Counted from the stretch's first letter, positions 9,416 through 19,204 are shown. The stretch is 23,635 nucleotides of DNA from Stentor coeruleus (GCA_001970955.1 MPUH01001116.1:1-23635); one strand, 5' to 3'. Numbers and translations: made by a program. The notes: generated by a model not told the origin, from the letters alone.

Positions 9416-9657
9416 TGTTTTTTATATGGATAAGAACTTCCCACTATGTTTTAAACGGAAGATAAAGGTTTTTTTAGGTATTTTATATATGATTATAATA
9501 AATAAGATAGGGTGTTAAGGTTTTTATGATTAGATAAGAAAATAAAGGTTTAGGAAATTTGTATTAAAAAAGTTAAAGCTTTTTTAGAGTTAGAGATTTT
9601 ATTTTGAAATGATTTAAGATTGTTATATGAGGAGTAATGTATTTTGATTATATTAAT
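9416..9657. promoter_or_regulatory. Divergent eS4-Atg8 intergenic promoter region
   Basis: About 240 bp separate the eS4 (-) and Atg8 (+) start codons, so both promoters must lie here or in overlapping sequence. From 9481 it is almost C-free on the + strand (9481-9660: 1 C, 33 G). No TATA box or other defined element can be assigned with confidence. Confidence 0.5.
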
Positions 9658-10038
9658 ATGTCTACTTTTGATATGACAAGTTTTGAAGATAGGGTACAAC
9701 AAGTGAATCGATTTAAAAGTAGGTTTCCTAATTCAGTACCAGTTGTGAGCTATAAAGATCCTAAGAGTACTTTGCCAGGTAAAATTAATAACCAGTTGTT
9801 TTTGGTACCGAGGAATTTGATGGCAGCGGAATTCACAGCATTGATCAGAAAAAAAGTTAGTCTACCTCGGACACAAGCTTTGATGCTTTTTATTAACTCT
9901 AAAGTACTTGTTATGGCTGATGCAGTGATATCGGAGCTTTATGATAGATATTGCTCTCCTGATGGATTTTTGTATATTTTGTGTACCGATCATGAAGCTT
10001 ATGGGGCTAGATGATTTAATGTTTCTTATAATTACTAA
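9658..10038 (+). CDS. ATG8: Atg8 ubiquitin-like autophagy protein (precursor with cleavable tail)
   Basis: Atg8/LC3/GABARAP family, conjugated to phosphatidylethanolamine on autophagosome membranes. Seen: FEDRVQQVNRFKSRFPNSVPVV (family helix 2 and first strand), NQLFLVPRNLMAAEFTALIRKKVSL (matching the KKYLVP..LT..QF...IRKR core), ALMLFINSKVLV, and DGFLYILCTDHEAYG. Starting at 9658 places the reactive Gly at residue 116, as in yeast Atg8; the frame is open seven codons upstream (from 9637). After YG-A-R comes TGA (10012-10014). If UGA is Trp, the frame continues WFNVSYNY to TAA at 10036-10038, a normal-looking tail for Atg4 to remove; if UGA is stop, the tail is just Ala-Arg, still a legal precursor. 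The mature protein is identical either way. Confidence 0.95.
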
Positions 10039-10548
10039 TTACTTATTATGTAATTTGTAGTAGTTTTGTATGTTTTTTTTTTATTGTAAAGTTTATAGGT
10101 AATTGATTAAGGGTTAGAGATTTAATGTGATTGTTTAGGATTTATTAGCTAAAATTTTTGGATTAGAAATAAGAATTTTATGGATGAGTGAGGATAAGTT
10201 TTATAAAGGAAAATATTATGTTTTTGGATTCAAAGTTTTTAATAAAAGTTTTTTATACTTCATAATAAATATTGACTTTCTCATTAAATTTAAAGTTATA
10301 AAAGTATAGTTCCTGATTTGATAAATAAAATCTAAGAATGGCATAGTTTAAAAAAGCATATAATTGAAAATTCATATATGATTATTAAACTTCCAAATAT
10401 ATTTTAGTCTTATTATTTAACTACACCCATAACAAAAACACATATGCCTATTAAAACTCTTTATTTCCCACAACCCATATTCTATATTTTCTCTACAAAA
10501 ACTAATATCTTCCAAACCATAATACCTCTTATAAGTTTAAATTGTAAT
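10039..10548. other. Intergenic region with an abrupt strand-composition switch
   Basis: About 500 bp between two plus-strand genes. 10081-10200 holds 1 C and 28 G; 10381-10500 holds 27 C and 2 G. The frame of the next gene is open from an ATG at 10444, but this part has the base composition of flanking DNA. No gene or RNA was seen. Confidence 0.5.
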
Positions 10549-11829
10549 ATGTCTGATACATACATATTGAGCATCCATAGCCCTCGACACAAGCACCAAA
10601 ATGAAAATTCTGAGCTAAGCCCCTCAAAAGAAGAATCTAAATCTTCAACAATATCCGCTGATGAAGAAAAACTAAACTTCCTTAAAACCCTTTACTTCAT
10701 CCTAGCCATACTTTCAATTTTCTTATCACTATTTTCCTATTACACCTGGAAACATACCCGTAGTCATTCAATCCTAATATTATCATTTACTTCAATCCTC
10801 TGTACAATCTCAGCTATTTTTGGGGTTTTAGGATCTTTTCGTGGTATTACAGATTTGAAATATCGTCATTTGATACTAGCAGGAGAAAAAGAAGGATATG
10901 GTAAGAATTTTTTGACCCTATCTTTTTTTCTCATGATATTATCTTTATCTTTGCTAATGGTTTTTGGAAGTCATGCTTTATTTTACTCAGAAAGGTCTCT
11001 ATCATATTTTCAAGCTTTTTATAATTCCAACACATCAGAGTTTGAAGAACTCTTTGGTAAGTCCATTGATGAACTTGAAAAATGGTGCATGTTGCTTATA
11101 ATGATCTCTGGATATACAGCTTATTTGATAATTATTGTTATGATTTTCATTACACATTTTGCTTATTTGCTAAGCCATTTATATGATTCTATTGATAGGA
11201 TGTTTGAAATATTGAATTTAAATATTATGAATCTTGGACTTGGTATGATATATATTACGGTTTATTGTTTGGAATATGATTCTAATATAAAATTCGAGGC
11301 AAATGTTCCTGAAAATGTCCCATATGCAATAATTATTGTTGGGGTGTTTTTATGTATTATGTGTGGAATGGGGTTTGGGACTGTTAAAGCTCAGGCTATT
11401 GGTCCTTTGAAGGTTTATATTTTGAGTAGTTTTTTTATGATTATAATTTGTGCTTTGTGCTCTACGTTTGCTGTTAAAAGTGCCCATATGTTTAGGGAAG
11501 GGCTTAGTGAAAAATGTTTTGATTTTATGGCTATAGTTCATGCTAATTATTTAGAGAGTTTAGGATGTGCTAATAAATATTTAAATACTACAAATATTGA
11601 AGAAAGTACTTGTTTTAAAGGACAGATTAGGTATATTTGGGAGCCAAATCTTAGTATTAAGGATAGTTTTGGGTGTTTGAATTCGTATTGCTGTGATGTA
11701 GTAGTTACAGATGCTAAGACAAAATTTGACTACCTTGGTATTTGTGCAAGTTCAGCTATCGGGCTTAATTGCATATCACTATGGGCATGCTACTACATCT
11801 GGAAAATCTGGTACGTGCATTTTAAATAG
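10549..11829 (+). CDS. Eight-TM membrane protein, tetraspanin-like C-terminal module
   Basis: A 426-residue polytopic protein. The start at 10549 (MSDTYILSIHSP) is chosen over an in-frame ATG at 10444, because the extra 35 codons resemble the C-rich flank. A hydrophilic Ser/Glu-rich N-terminus (1-42) precedes about eight membrane segments (near 46-66, 74-96, 121-145, 180-205, 224-242, 256-276, 287-308, 395-418), as if made of two four-helix modules. Between the last two is an 85-residue loop with Cys at 323, 340, 355, 376, 381 and 382 and an NTT glycosylation sequon (346-348), therefore probably lumenal or extracellular. The Cys-Cys pair and 4-TM layout recall tetraspanins, but no CCG motif is present. 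Stop TAG. It converges on another 8-TM gene 119 bp away. Function unknown. Confidence 0.78.
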   Translation: MSDTYILSIHSPRHKHQNENSELSPSKEESKSSTISADEEKLNFLKTLYFILAILSIFLSLFSYYTWKHTRSHSILILSFTSILCTISAIFGVLGSFRGITDLKYRHLILAGEKEGYGKNFLTLSFFLMILSLSLLMVFGSHALFYSERSLSYFQAFYNSNTSEFEELFGKSIDELEKWCMLLIMISGYTAYLIIIVMIFITHFAYLLSHLYDSIDRMFEILNLNIMNLGLGMIYITVYCLEYDSNIKFEANVPENVPYAIIIVGVFLCIMCGMGFGTVKAQAIGPLKVYILSSFFMIIICALCSTFAVKSAHMFREGLSEKCFDFMAIVHANYLESLGCANKYLNTTNIEESTCFKGQIRYIWEPNLSIKDSFGCLNSYCCDVVVTDAKTKFDYLGICASSAIGLNCISLWACYYIWKIWYVHFK

Positions 11830-11948
11830 CCTCTCCATAGTTAAACCTTCTAGTTTACTTAATCTTTAAATACAATATTTAACTCCAATAATAAAACTAT
11901 AGAATATCTATATTAAATATAAATCATAATTAGTTTATTACTAAATAA

Positions 11949-13397
11949 CTAGTTATCAGAAAGCACATAGCACTTATAATGATATTTTTTTCCTCCTTCA
12001 CTGATTCCAGTTTCTGAAGGTTTGAATGCTTGCTTGCATATATCGCATTCTTGTACTATTATACTTTGCACAGTTATAATAGTCCCTGGATTTGTTTTCA
12101 CATCAGCTGCCGTGTTATCAGCAGTTTTATCCAGATCTTGAACATAAATATCACTGTTTTGAGGCTTTTTCAAGTCATCAGGTTCTGCCATAATCTTTCT
12201 ATCTCCAGACCCCATAGTCGCAGTAAATATCCCAAAAATAAGTTGATAAGTAATCATTGTCAAAGTAGCAAAAATCGCAGTTATTATATAAAAAGTGGTC
12301 CCAAGCTTAGCACAAAGAGCGAATCCATGAGAAAAGTTCTCAATATTACATTCTGCTCCATATGAGATTTTAGACCTAACAACATAGTATATCAAACTTG
12401 TAAGTATAGTAACTATATAAAACAGTGGATATAAGTGGTTTAAAAAATTAGTCCCAAGGCGGATTTTCAATATCAAATGGAAAAAAGATTCAAACCACAA
12501 GAAAACGAAAAAATACCCAACAGCTTCAATATAAAAAACCGCATTGCCCACTGAGTCTAAAGATTCAAAAATATTGCAAGATTCTTGTGAAATTTTACAT
12601 TCTTGACCTGAAACACATGGTATTGGCAGGTTTTTGTAAATGTTTATTTCATTAACGTACTGAACATTCACTGTTATTTCTGAAAACTCATTAAAACTTG
12701 CTGTTGGGTATACTTTACTCAATGCAAACAACGCTTGGGTTACTAAAAGCATAAGAAAAGGGTTTATAAACTTTCCTGTAGATACGGTGATTAGACTTTT
12801 TATGTTTCTAAGACTATTATGGATTCTTGAAATAATCATAATTATTGCACATGAAATACTTAAAGCTAAAGATGCAAAGGAAAGATAAACTCCATATTCA
12901 GAGTTAACTTCGCCGCTTTTTTTGCTATTTTCAATATTGATATTTGATACTATAAGAAAAGATACAATGCCTGCACATTTGATTAAAGGGGAAATCCAGA
13001 TTAGGAATAAGAAAAATCTTGGGCTTCCAAATGGTCTGTTTATAGTTTTTAAGATGATTCTTTCCATAAGCATTATCGTAATGAAAATTGATGTGACTTC
13101 AAAACCTAAGAAAATATTTTTAGCTGTTTCAAGCTTGTTAGAAATATCACAGATGTCAGAATCTTCAGATGAGTTACATGATAATTCTATTAAGCATTGG
13201 TAGTTAGCTTGGTCGTATTTTTCAGGGGATTTTATGCTATGGAAAAGAGTGTGGGTAAACTCTAAGGAGTTCGATTTGAATGAAGTCCATGGAGATCCAA
13301 GCAAGGAGTATAAAGAAAGAATAAAGCAAGCTATGAGAAGAAAAAGGCATAGGAAATGAATAAGCATCATTGTTTTTATTATAAGTTTAGAGATCAT
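11949..13397 (-). CDS. Internally duplicated 8-TM membrane protein with C-terminal half-LIM zinc motif
   Basis: A 482-residue protein with about eight membrane helices (near 10-30, 94-112, 128-150, 168-190, 210-228, 285-308, 322-340, 358-390). The halves look duplicated: each has a helix, a large Cys-bearing loop (C68/C74/C83 and C261/C267/C274), then a helix with conserved Glu ending in ILK (residues 115-117 and 309-311). This resembles a tandem claudin/PMP22-like or tetraspanin-like 4-TM module. The C-terminal about 85 residues are hydrophilic and end in C451-x2-C454-x18-H473-x2-C476, the spacing of the first zinc-binding half of a LIM domain; the second half is absent because the protein ends six residues later. 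Stop TAG. Function unknown. Confidence 0.8.
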   Translation of the reverse strand: MISKLIIKTMMLIHFLCLFLLIACFILSLYSLLGSPWTSFKSNSLEFTHTLFHSIKSPEKYDQANYQCLIELSCNSSEDSDICDISNKLETAKNIFLGFEVTSIFITIMLMERIILKTINRPFGSPRFFLFLIWISPLIKCAGIVSFLIVSNINIENSKKSGEVNSEYGVYLSFASLALSISCAIIMIISRIHNSLRNIKSLITVSTGKFINPFLMLLVTQALFALSKVYPTASFNEFSEITVNVQYVNEINIYKNLPIPCVSGQECKISQESCNIFESLDSVGNAVFYIEAVGYFFVFLWFESFFHLILKIRLGTNFLNHLYPLFYIVTILTSLIYYVVRSKISYGAECNIENFSHGFALCAKLGTTFYIITAIFATLTMITYQLIFGIFTATMGSGDRKIMAEPDDLKKPQNSDIYVQDLDKTADNTAADVKTNPGTIITVQSIIVQECDICKQAFKPSETGISEGGKKYHYKCYVLSDN

Positions 13398-14388
13398 GGT
13401 TTTATTTTTTTTGAAAGATGATGTATTTCAAATTAGATAGAACCTGGTGAATTAATTCCAGCATATTTTATTGTGAAATTAAAAATAATCTAAATAGTTT
13501 GAATATCTGAGCAGGTTTTGAATAAATTTATGTTACATTATCTTTGTATGAATAAATTCAAGTTTGTGCACTGTGAGAAAGTAGATAATTGTATAATCAG
13601 AATTAGATTTTATATATTTTCGCAGATTAAATGTATATAAGAAAATTTAGCAGTTTTTAATAATTAGTCAAAACGGACAAGAGAAGTTAGGATTGCAGAT
13701 TTATTGTGTAATTGCATGTTTGGAAGGTAAAATATAATGAAATTAAAGGGTTGTTGACAATATTATAAATACAGAATATGGTGATAGATGCATTGAAAGA
13801 AGGAAAAAATAGTAAAGAATCTAAAAATAAGTGTAAAGTGCAAAAAATTATAAACTTTTAATGAAATATCAGGGCGAATTTTTGATATTGACTTGCATTT
13901 TATACAATTTGATAACAAAAATAAAACTTCATAAGTTGATCTAGAAATATGTGTTATTATAATAAATTATATGAGACTGGTTGATAGAATTATTATTAAG
14001 AGTTGAAAAATCAAAGGTAAACCATGATTTATTGATGTAATTTTTTATGTGTTTTACTACATATAATGCTATTGGAATTAAACATAAAATACAAAGAGAA
14101 AAAAGTTTGCTTATTTCTATTTAAAATTACTAGTAAATAAAAATTATATATGAATTAAACTCTCTAAATCAATCGTATTTGCAGCAAATCTACATCTCTA
14201 ATCATAAATTCACTTATTCTTATCAAAAACACAAAATATCTTAGCCTAAACCCATTATTGATCGTAATCATGTTAAACATCAGGAAAAATTATCATAATT
14301 TAAGCCTTGGGAACCTAAAATTATCATCCTTTGAATTTTTTTCTAATTCGATTTATAATCAAATATTTCTTCTAAGCTTCATATTTAA
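13398..14388. other. Intergenic region, nothing recognised
   Basis: About 1 kb between two minus-strand genes; G-rich to about 14090 (13681-13740: 2 C, 16 G), then C-rich. A 28-codon ATG frame at 13778-13864 (+) is Lys/Asn-rich and probably chance. No RNA gene or repeat was seen. Confidence 0.5.
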
Positions 14389-15135
14389 TTAATCTAGGGC
14401 TTTAGATTTCTTCACAACAAATTCTGGCTTGTCAAGCTGCTCTACAATAACTTTTATACGCTGCCATTGAGCTGAACTTCCTTCTTTAAATGTAGTATAA
14501 TAACCTCTTTCGCTAGCCTTGTCAATAATCTTAACTTCCTTTCCTTCAGCAGTTGTTCCTTTAATTTTCCATTGCGCCATGTAAAACCCAAAATTCTCAA
14601 CCGAAATCATATTTTTCTTGCATAATGGGCAAACAACTTTATTTTGCAATGTCGATCTAATATCAAATTCACCAAATCCAAGAGTGAAATAAGCATGTTG
14701 CGTATAAGCTTCACATAAATTGCTATTACAAATACCAATAAAAGATATCCCTTCACCTACAATGCGCCATTTACAGTTACCTTTACTAAACTCTAATTTG
14801 ATTTTTGTATCTAAACTATTGAAGTTAAAAGGATTCATTAAAAAAGGATTCATTGTAAAAGGAACTGTGCCGCATAATTGTGATTTGCTTAAAACTATTA
14901 AAGAATACTGATCTATTTGCATTTCTGATAAAGTTTTATAGCTGCTGTCTTCAAGGCTGAAGATATTATCATTTATAGTCAAATATAAGGAGTTTATATC
15001 TTCTTGAATGTTAATTTTGTTAATAAGGTCTAATAGTGTTTCATTTGAATGAGATTGGACATAAATTATCTCTCCTTGTAAGGTTTTTAATTGAACACAG
15101 ATTTCTTCTGACATCATTTTATATTTTATAGACAT
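14389..15135 (-). CDS. Ubiquitin-like domain protein with C-terminal Cys4 zinc module
   Basis: Up to 248 residues. An N-terminal ubiquitin-like fold (about 11-85: EEICVQLKTLQGEIIYVQ, ETLLDLINKI, IDQYSLIVLSK) is followed by a Met/Asn/Phe-rich linker. The C-terminal domain has two Cys pairs, C136-x4-C141 (GICNSNLCEAY) and C169-x2-C172 (CPLCKK), likely to bind one zinc, then a beta-rich segment (FGFYMAQWKIKG). Similar Ubl-plus-Cys4 proteins occur as families in protists; no enzyme motif or C-terminal Gly-Gly is present, so it is not a conjugated modifier. In-frame starts are at 15135, 15117 and 15114. The first lies inside a 16-bp tandem repeat, so MMSEE at 15117/15114 may be the real start. Stop TAA. 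Confidence 0.78.
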   Translation of the reverse strand: MSIKYKMMSEEICVQLKTLQGEIIYVQSHSNETLLDLINKINIQEDINSLYLTINDNIFSLEDSSYKTLSEMQIDQYSLIVLSKSQLCGTVPFTMNPFLMNPFNFNSLDTKIKLEFSKGNCKWRIVGEGISFIGICNSNLCEAYTQHAYFTLGFGEFDIRSTLQNKVVCPLCKKNMISVENFGFYMAQWKIKGTTAEGKEVKIIDKASERGYYTTFKEGSSAQWQRIKVIVEQLDKPEFVVKKSKALD

Positions 15136-15170
15136 TACATTTTATAGACATTATATTTTATAGACATTAT
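15123..15170 (-). repeat. 16-bp tandem repeat, three copies, each with an ATG
   Basis: Units 15123-15138, 15139-15154 and 15155-15170 (ATTTTATAGACATTA(C/T) on the + strand) with one mismatch. On the minus strand each contains ATGTCTATAAAAT. The period is not a multiple of 3, so the three ATGs lie in different frames: those at 15167 and 15151 open 10-codon reading frames (starting MSIKYN and MSIKCN) that end in TAA within 33 nt; only the one at 15135 is in frame with the Ubl gene. Confidence 0.93.
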
Positions 15171-16093
15171 ATGTAATTAAATTTATATATTTATGGAGGA
15201 TGATATTGTGTTTTTATAGGATTATAATTATGTTGAGATATAGAAGTTTTATGATGAACTATTTAGAGATTTTTTATTAGTTTGTGTGTAAAGTGTATTT
15301 TGCAAAATAATAAAAATTGCTTATATAAGGTATGGCTTGCCAATAAAGCAATCTAGAGTTTTCTTTTTCGTGAAATATATAATGCTAGGCTGTTTTAAAG
15401 GGGTTTTTAATACTATTCATATTAAAATATCCCTTTGCACTTTTATAGTATAAATTTGTTGGTTTCTTTACGGATGAGCTTTTGGTTGTGTGTGAAAATA
15501 TAAAATCATCGAGTATATTTTAATTTATAAATATGTCTAGCTCTGTGTATGCATCTTATCCTTGCAATATGTTATTAGTTTAGCAAGTGCTATGCACATT
15601 ATTAATTCATTCTAAAAATCTATAAAACTAATGCCCTTACTAATAAAGTCCAAGTGTTATCTTTAAATCATCTGCACTATTGATTAATCTATAATTTTAG
15701 TTTTATTCTAAAAGAGTAAATTGAAAATTACTGGAGTTGCCTTTAATCCAATAGTCAGATTGCGCATAAATTTTAATTTTAATTTCAACTTGACTATACT
15801 AATCTTGCTAATAAGATTGTGAAATATTTCATTTATATTCAAAGAACAAGATCGCTTTCCACCCAAATCTTTTAACCCACACAATTTCTTCCGAAATTAT
15901 TTTATATTTTATACTATACTATTTGCGAGCTTTAGTTAAATATTACATATATAAAAACTATAAATTATTCCACAAAATACCAAATTTTATAGTATAAATC
16001 TAATTTTTCACAATCCCACAAATCACATAAATCACATAAGCACATAAACACAAAAAATCCCTCCATTCTTTAAAAAAATCATAAATAGTTAAT
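15171..16093. other. Intergenic region, nothing recognised
   Basis: About 0.9 kb between two minus-strand genes; G-rich to about 15540, then C-rich. A short ATCACATAA-type direct repeat lies near 16010-16050. No gene or RNA was seen. Confidence 0.5.
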
Positions 16094-19000
16094 TTAATTG
16101 AATTTCTTAACCGAATATTGATATTCCCTTTTATCTTCACGAACTATAGATACACTCTTCATATCCACCCACCGTAACCTAGTAATTCTAATAAGCTCAT
16201 GATATGAATTAGCAAGTGGTTCAATTTCTCCTAATTGCATTTTTTCCATAAGCTTTAATTCCCCATTACCAGTAATCGACCCTAAAAGTTTTTGTTCAAT
16301 TTTCACTGTTTTCAAACAACTTTCTTGTGAACTATAGCAAGCGATATAGTTTTCTTTCATATCTAAAGCAGAAATTGTAGTCTCAAAAACTTTTATATTT
16401 TTCCAACGTTTACTTGTTTTTAAATCATAAACCTGAAGAAAACCTGTAGCTAATCCAAATACAAGTATTCTTAAATCAGAAGATAAAGCTACCATTGGTA
16501 ATATCCCAGCAAGGGTTTGAAGAACACTATTAAAATCTTGAATAAAGACTTGATTTTCTGTGTTGTTTTTGATTTCATTAGATTTTAAAATGAATTCACC
16601 AAGTTCTTCAAGGACTGATGTAGCTTCAAGAACGTGATGGATTGTAAAAAATTCTATGGTGTTAAGAATTTGTTGTTGATATTTTTCATGAATTTCATTA
16701 TTTTTTATTTCAGATGTGAGGGTTTTTATGAAAATATTCACATAAATTAGACCTAATGTTGTTAGGATTTCATAAAAATAGTTTTTTGGTACGATGTATC
16801 CTTTGCAGCTGTGGAGGAGAAGTTCTTTTATGAGTTCTTCGATTTGGGTTTCTATGAAACAGTCACTTAAGATTGAAATACCACAAGATAGAAGCTCAGA
16901 GGCTAGAAGAATATAACCTTCATCAGAACTTTTTATCATTATGATTAAATTATCGATTATAGATTTTGATCTAGGGAATAATTCTTTGATACTTGCGCAA
17001 ACAAGTGCTGTGATTGATATAGCATTAGGAATTGATAAGAAAATTCTTTTTGAATGATACTTATCGGTAAAACCATTTTCACTAATAATATTGTTGGCTT
17101 GTTTTAAAGGTTTTTTTATATTACCCGATAAATCATTATGAGATTTTAACATGTCTTTATATATTTCCAAAGCACTAGGCGACAAATCTATGAAGTCAAG
17201 AAATTTACTGCGAAAATTCGAATTTGGAACTAAAGCTAAAACAATTAAAGAAAAACTACTGAATAGCATTTTTTCTAATGGGATATTTAAATCAATCATA
17301 TTTGCTAAACTCAAAGCATTCAAATGTGAGGAAGTTGCCCAATCATTTATAAACGCAAAACATTGTTCTTTGCCATAAATTCCTTTTCTCATAACTTTGC
17401 TTGTAATAAAATTTTTAATCTGCCCAACAATCTTAGAATCATGTTTAATTTTCCCAATATCACACTGAAGAACAGGAAATCTAGCATTCCCTAAACTAAC
17501 ATATTTAACCTCAATAGGTTTTTTAATAGGTTCCATATAATAAAATTCATAACAAGCTGTAAACCTATCATTTTTATCCAAACTTTTACATATTTTATCA
17601 TTAACATCACATTCTATATCAAAAATTCCTAAAGCTTCACCTACAACTTCTCTTTCAAAAGCTAGCATTGCCATATTAAAAAGATAGATATGTCCATTTG
17701 TATAACATATTGCCAAATAGTCTATGTTTAATAATACAATAGCTTTTGTGATATTTGATTTTAAAGCTTGGAAATAAAAATTTATACTTAGTTTTTTAAA
17801 GCATATAAGCATAATAACACCTGTTTTGCATTGGCCTAAGATCATGTTTTTCCATTTGGTTTTTGCAGTTACCCACGACATTTCATTAAAACAGTTGATT
17901 TTTCTTTTTAAGTTATTTATAGGCATCATGTTTTTTATAGATCCTGACCATATTTCAATAATTCTTATAGGCTGAGTGTATTTGTTAGTCCCTAGACAGG
18001 GTTTATAAGCCCAGAAAGCTAATGTTTCGTTTTTGTAAGCTACGGCAAGGGTGTTGTTATGAAGGTAAAATGATAAAACTTTTGATTTTGTGTGGAAAAA
18101 TATTGAAACCATTGAGTAAGTTAGGGTTAGGAGTATAGTTTTCCCTGTATCTGTACCTATTCCTAATAATATATCTTCAGCTAAACAGATGTTATATACT
18201 GTTATTTTTTCATGATTACTTAAAAAGCTAAAGTTTTGGTTATCAAGCATCCACTTATGGGCTTTAAAACTTTTATCGCCAATATCAAAAGTTCTAAGAT
18301 CCATCCCATCTGTTATCACAAGAATATTATCTATAAATCCATAACACACTGAATCAAAGTCTGTTTTTATTATATCTGGACTTAATAAATATTTCTTACT
18401 TTTATGATAATTTACAATATCAGATTGTTTATATATCATAATCATTATTTCCAAAGATAAAATACAATGAATCTCAGTTAAAACTAAGTATTTTATAACA
18501 CTTGGAAGTTGTAGTTTTTGTATTGAAAACTGTTCTTTATGGTCTTTTAAAACTATTTGTAAATCATGAGAATTACCGATAATAATAAGATTTTCATAAG
18601 AATCAATAAAAACTTTTTCTTTGATATTGACCCAGTTTTCTAAGACAATCCATGAGGAGTTATCTTGGCTATTTGTATCAAATATATAAATTTTGTCTAT
18701 GCATTGGGCATAGAATTTGTTTTTATAACAAGAAATTCCTAAGATTTTTTTTTCTGTGCAGAAGTATTTAAGATTTTGCATTTTAAAAACATCAATCATA
18801 TAAGCTTTATTGCTTCCTGAAACTATAATATAATCGTCATTTGATTTAGCTATAAATTTTAGACTGCTTGTCTCTGGAAACATGTCTCCTGAATATGATA
18901 GGCATTTACCGTCATTTAAATCCCAAACACGAAGTTTTGATTTTTCATGTAAGGAAACGATAACCCAAGGAATTTCGCATAAAATTGATAATTCTTTACT

Positions 19001-19204
19001 TCCTGGGATAATAATAAGTTGTATACAAGGAGTATTTGATGGGATTGAACAAAAAACACTAGGGATGTAATTTTTATGTTTTTTCCAATATACAATTTCT
19101 CCTGTTAGGGATCCTGTTACAATAGTTGAAGAATTGCCTGTAATGCAGGAAATTAAGTGTGGGAAATTTCCTGCAAATAGGAATGATGAGGCTAGACCTG
19201 ACAT
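16094..19204 (-). CDS. WDR7: WD-repeat protein, WDR7 / Rabconnectin-3 beta-like
   Basis: A 1036-residue, intronless frame. The N-terminal half is a WD40/beta-propeller region opening with HLISCITGNSSTIVTGSLTG, then IVYW and LRVWDLNDGKC, comparable to the start of WDR7 (ISAV..DDGATIVTG, then W, then LWDVSDGRC). A helical middle (about 600-880) follows, then a short C-terminal WD-like region (ILVFGLATGFLQVYDL). The end, KLLGSITGNGEL then IRITRLRWVDMKSVSIVRED, parallels the WDR7 C-terminus (LLGSIG, then LARLIW). WDR7 with DMXL2 (Rabconnectin-3 alpha) forms the metazoan RAVE-like complex that assembles and regulates V-ATPase on acidic vesicles. This copy is about 450 residues shorter than the human protein. 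All Trp codons seen are TGG. Stop TAA. Identity rests on both termini. Confidence 0.75.
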   Translation of the reverse strand: MSGLASSFLFAGNFPHLISCITGNSSTIVTGSLTGEIVYWKKHKNYIPSVFCSIPSNTPCIQLIIIPGSKELSILCEIPWVIVSLHEKSKLRVWDLNDGKCLSYSGDMFPETSSLKFIAKSNDDYIIVSGSNKAYMIDVFKMQNLKYFCTEKKILGISCYKNKFYAQCIDKIYIFDTNSQDNSSWIVLENWVNIKEKVFIDSYENLIIIGNSHDLQIVLKDHKEQFSIQKLQLPSVIKYLVLTEIHCILSLEIMIMIYKQSDIVNYHKSKKYLLSPDIIKTDFDSVCYGFIDNILVITDGMDLRTFDIGDKSFKAHKWMLDNQNFSFLSNHEKITVYNICLAEDILLGIGTDTGKTILLTLTYSMVSIFFHTKSKVLSFYLHNNTLAVAYKNETLAFWAYKPCLGTNKYTQPIRIIEIWSGSIKNMMPINNLKRKINCFNEMSWVTAKTKWKNMILGQCKTGVIMLICFKKLSINFYFQALKSNITKAIVLLNIDYLAICYTNGHIYLFNMAMLAFEREVVGEALGIFDIECDVNDKICKSLDKNDRFTACYEFYYMEPIKKPIEVKYVSLGNARFPVLQCDIGKIKHDSKIVGQIKNFITSKVMRKGIYGKEQCFAFINDWATSSHLNALSLANMIDLNIPLEKMLFSSFSLIVLALVPNSNFRSKFLDFIDLSPSALEIYKDMLKSHNDLSGNIKKPLKQANNIISENGFTDKYHSKRIFLSIPNAISITALVCASIKELFPRSKSIIDNLIIMIKSSDEGYILLASELLSCGISILSDCFIETQIEELIKELLLHSCKGYIVPKNYFYEILTTLGLIYVNIFIKTLTSEIKNNEIHEKYQQQILNTIEFFTIHHVLEATSVLEELGEFILKSNEIKNNTENQVFIQDFNSVLQTLAGILPMVALSSDLRILVFGLATGFLQVYDLKTSKRWKNIKVFETTISALDMKENYIACYSSQESCLKTVKIEQKLLGSITGNGELKLMEKMQLGEIEPLANSYHELIRITRLRWVDMKSVSIVREDKREYQYSVKKFN

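Noticed and set aside
10444-10548. Upstream in-frame ATG adding 35 residues to the 8-TM protein
   Set aside because: The segment has the G-free composition of flanking DNA (10381-10500: 2 G) and no conserved character; MSDTY at 10549 is a more natural start.
13778-13864. 28-codon ATG frame (+)
   Set aside because: Short, Lys/Asn-rich and isolated; expected by chance in AT-rich DNA.
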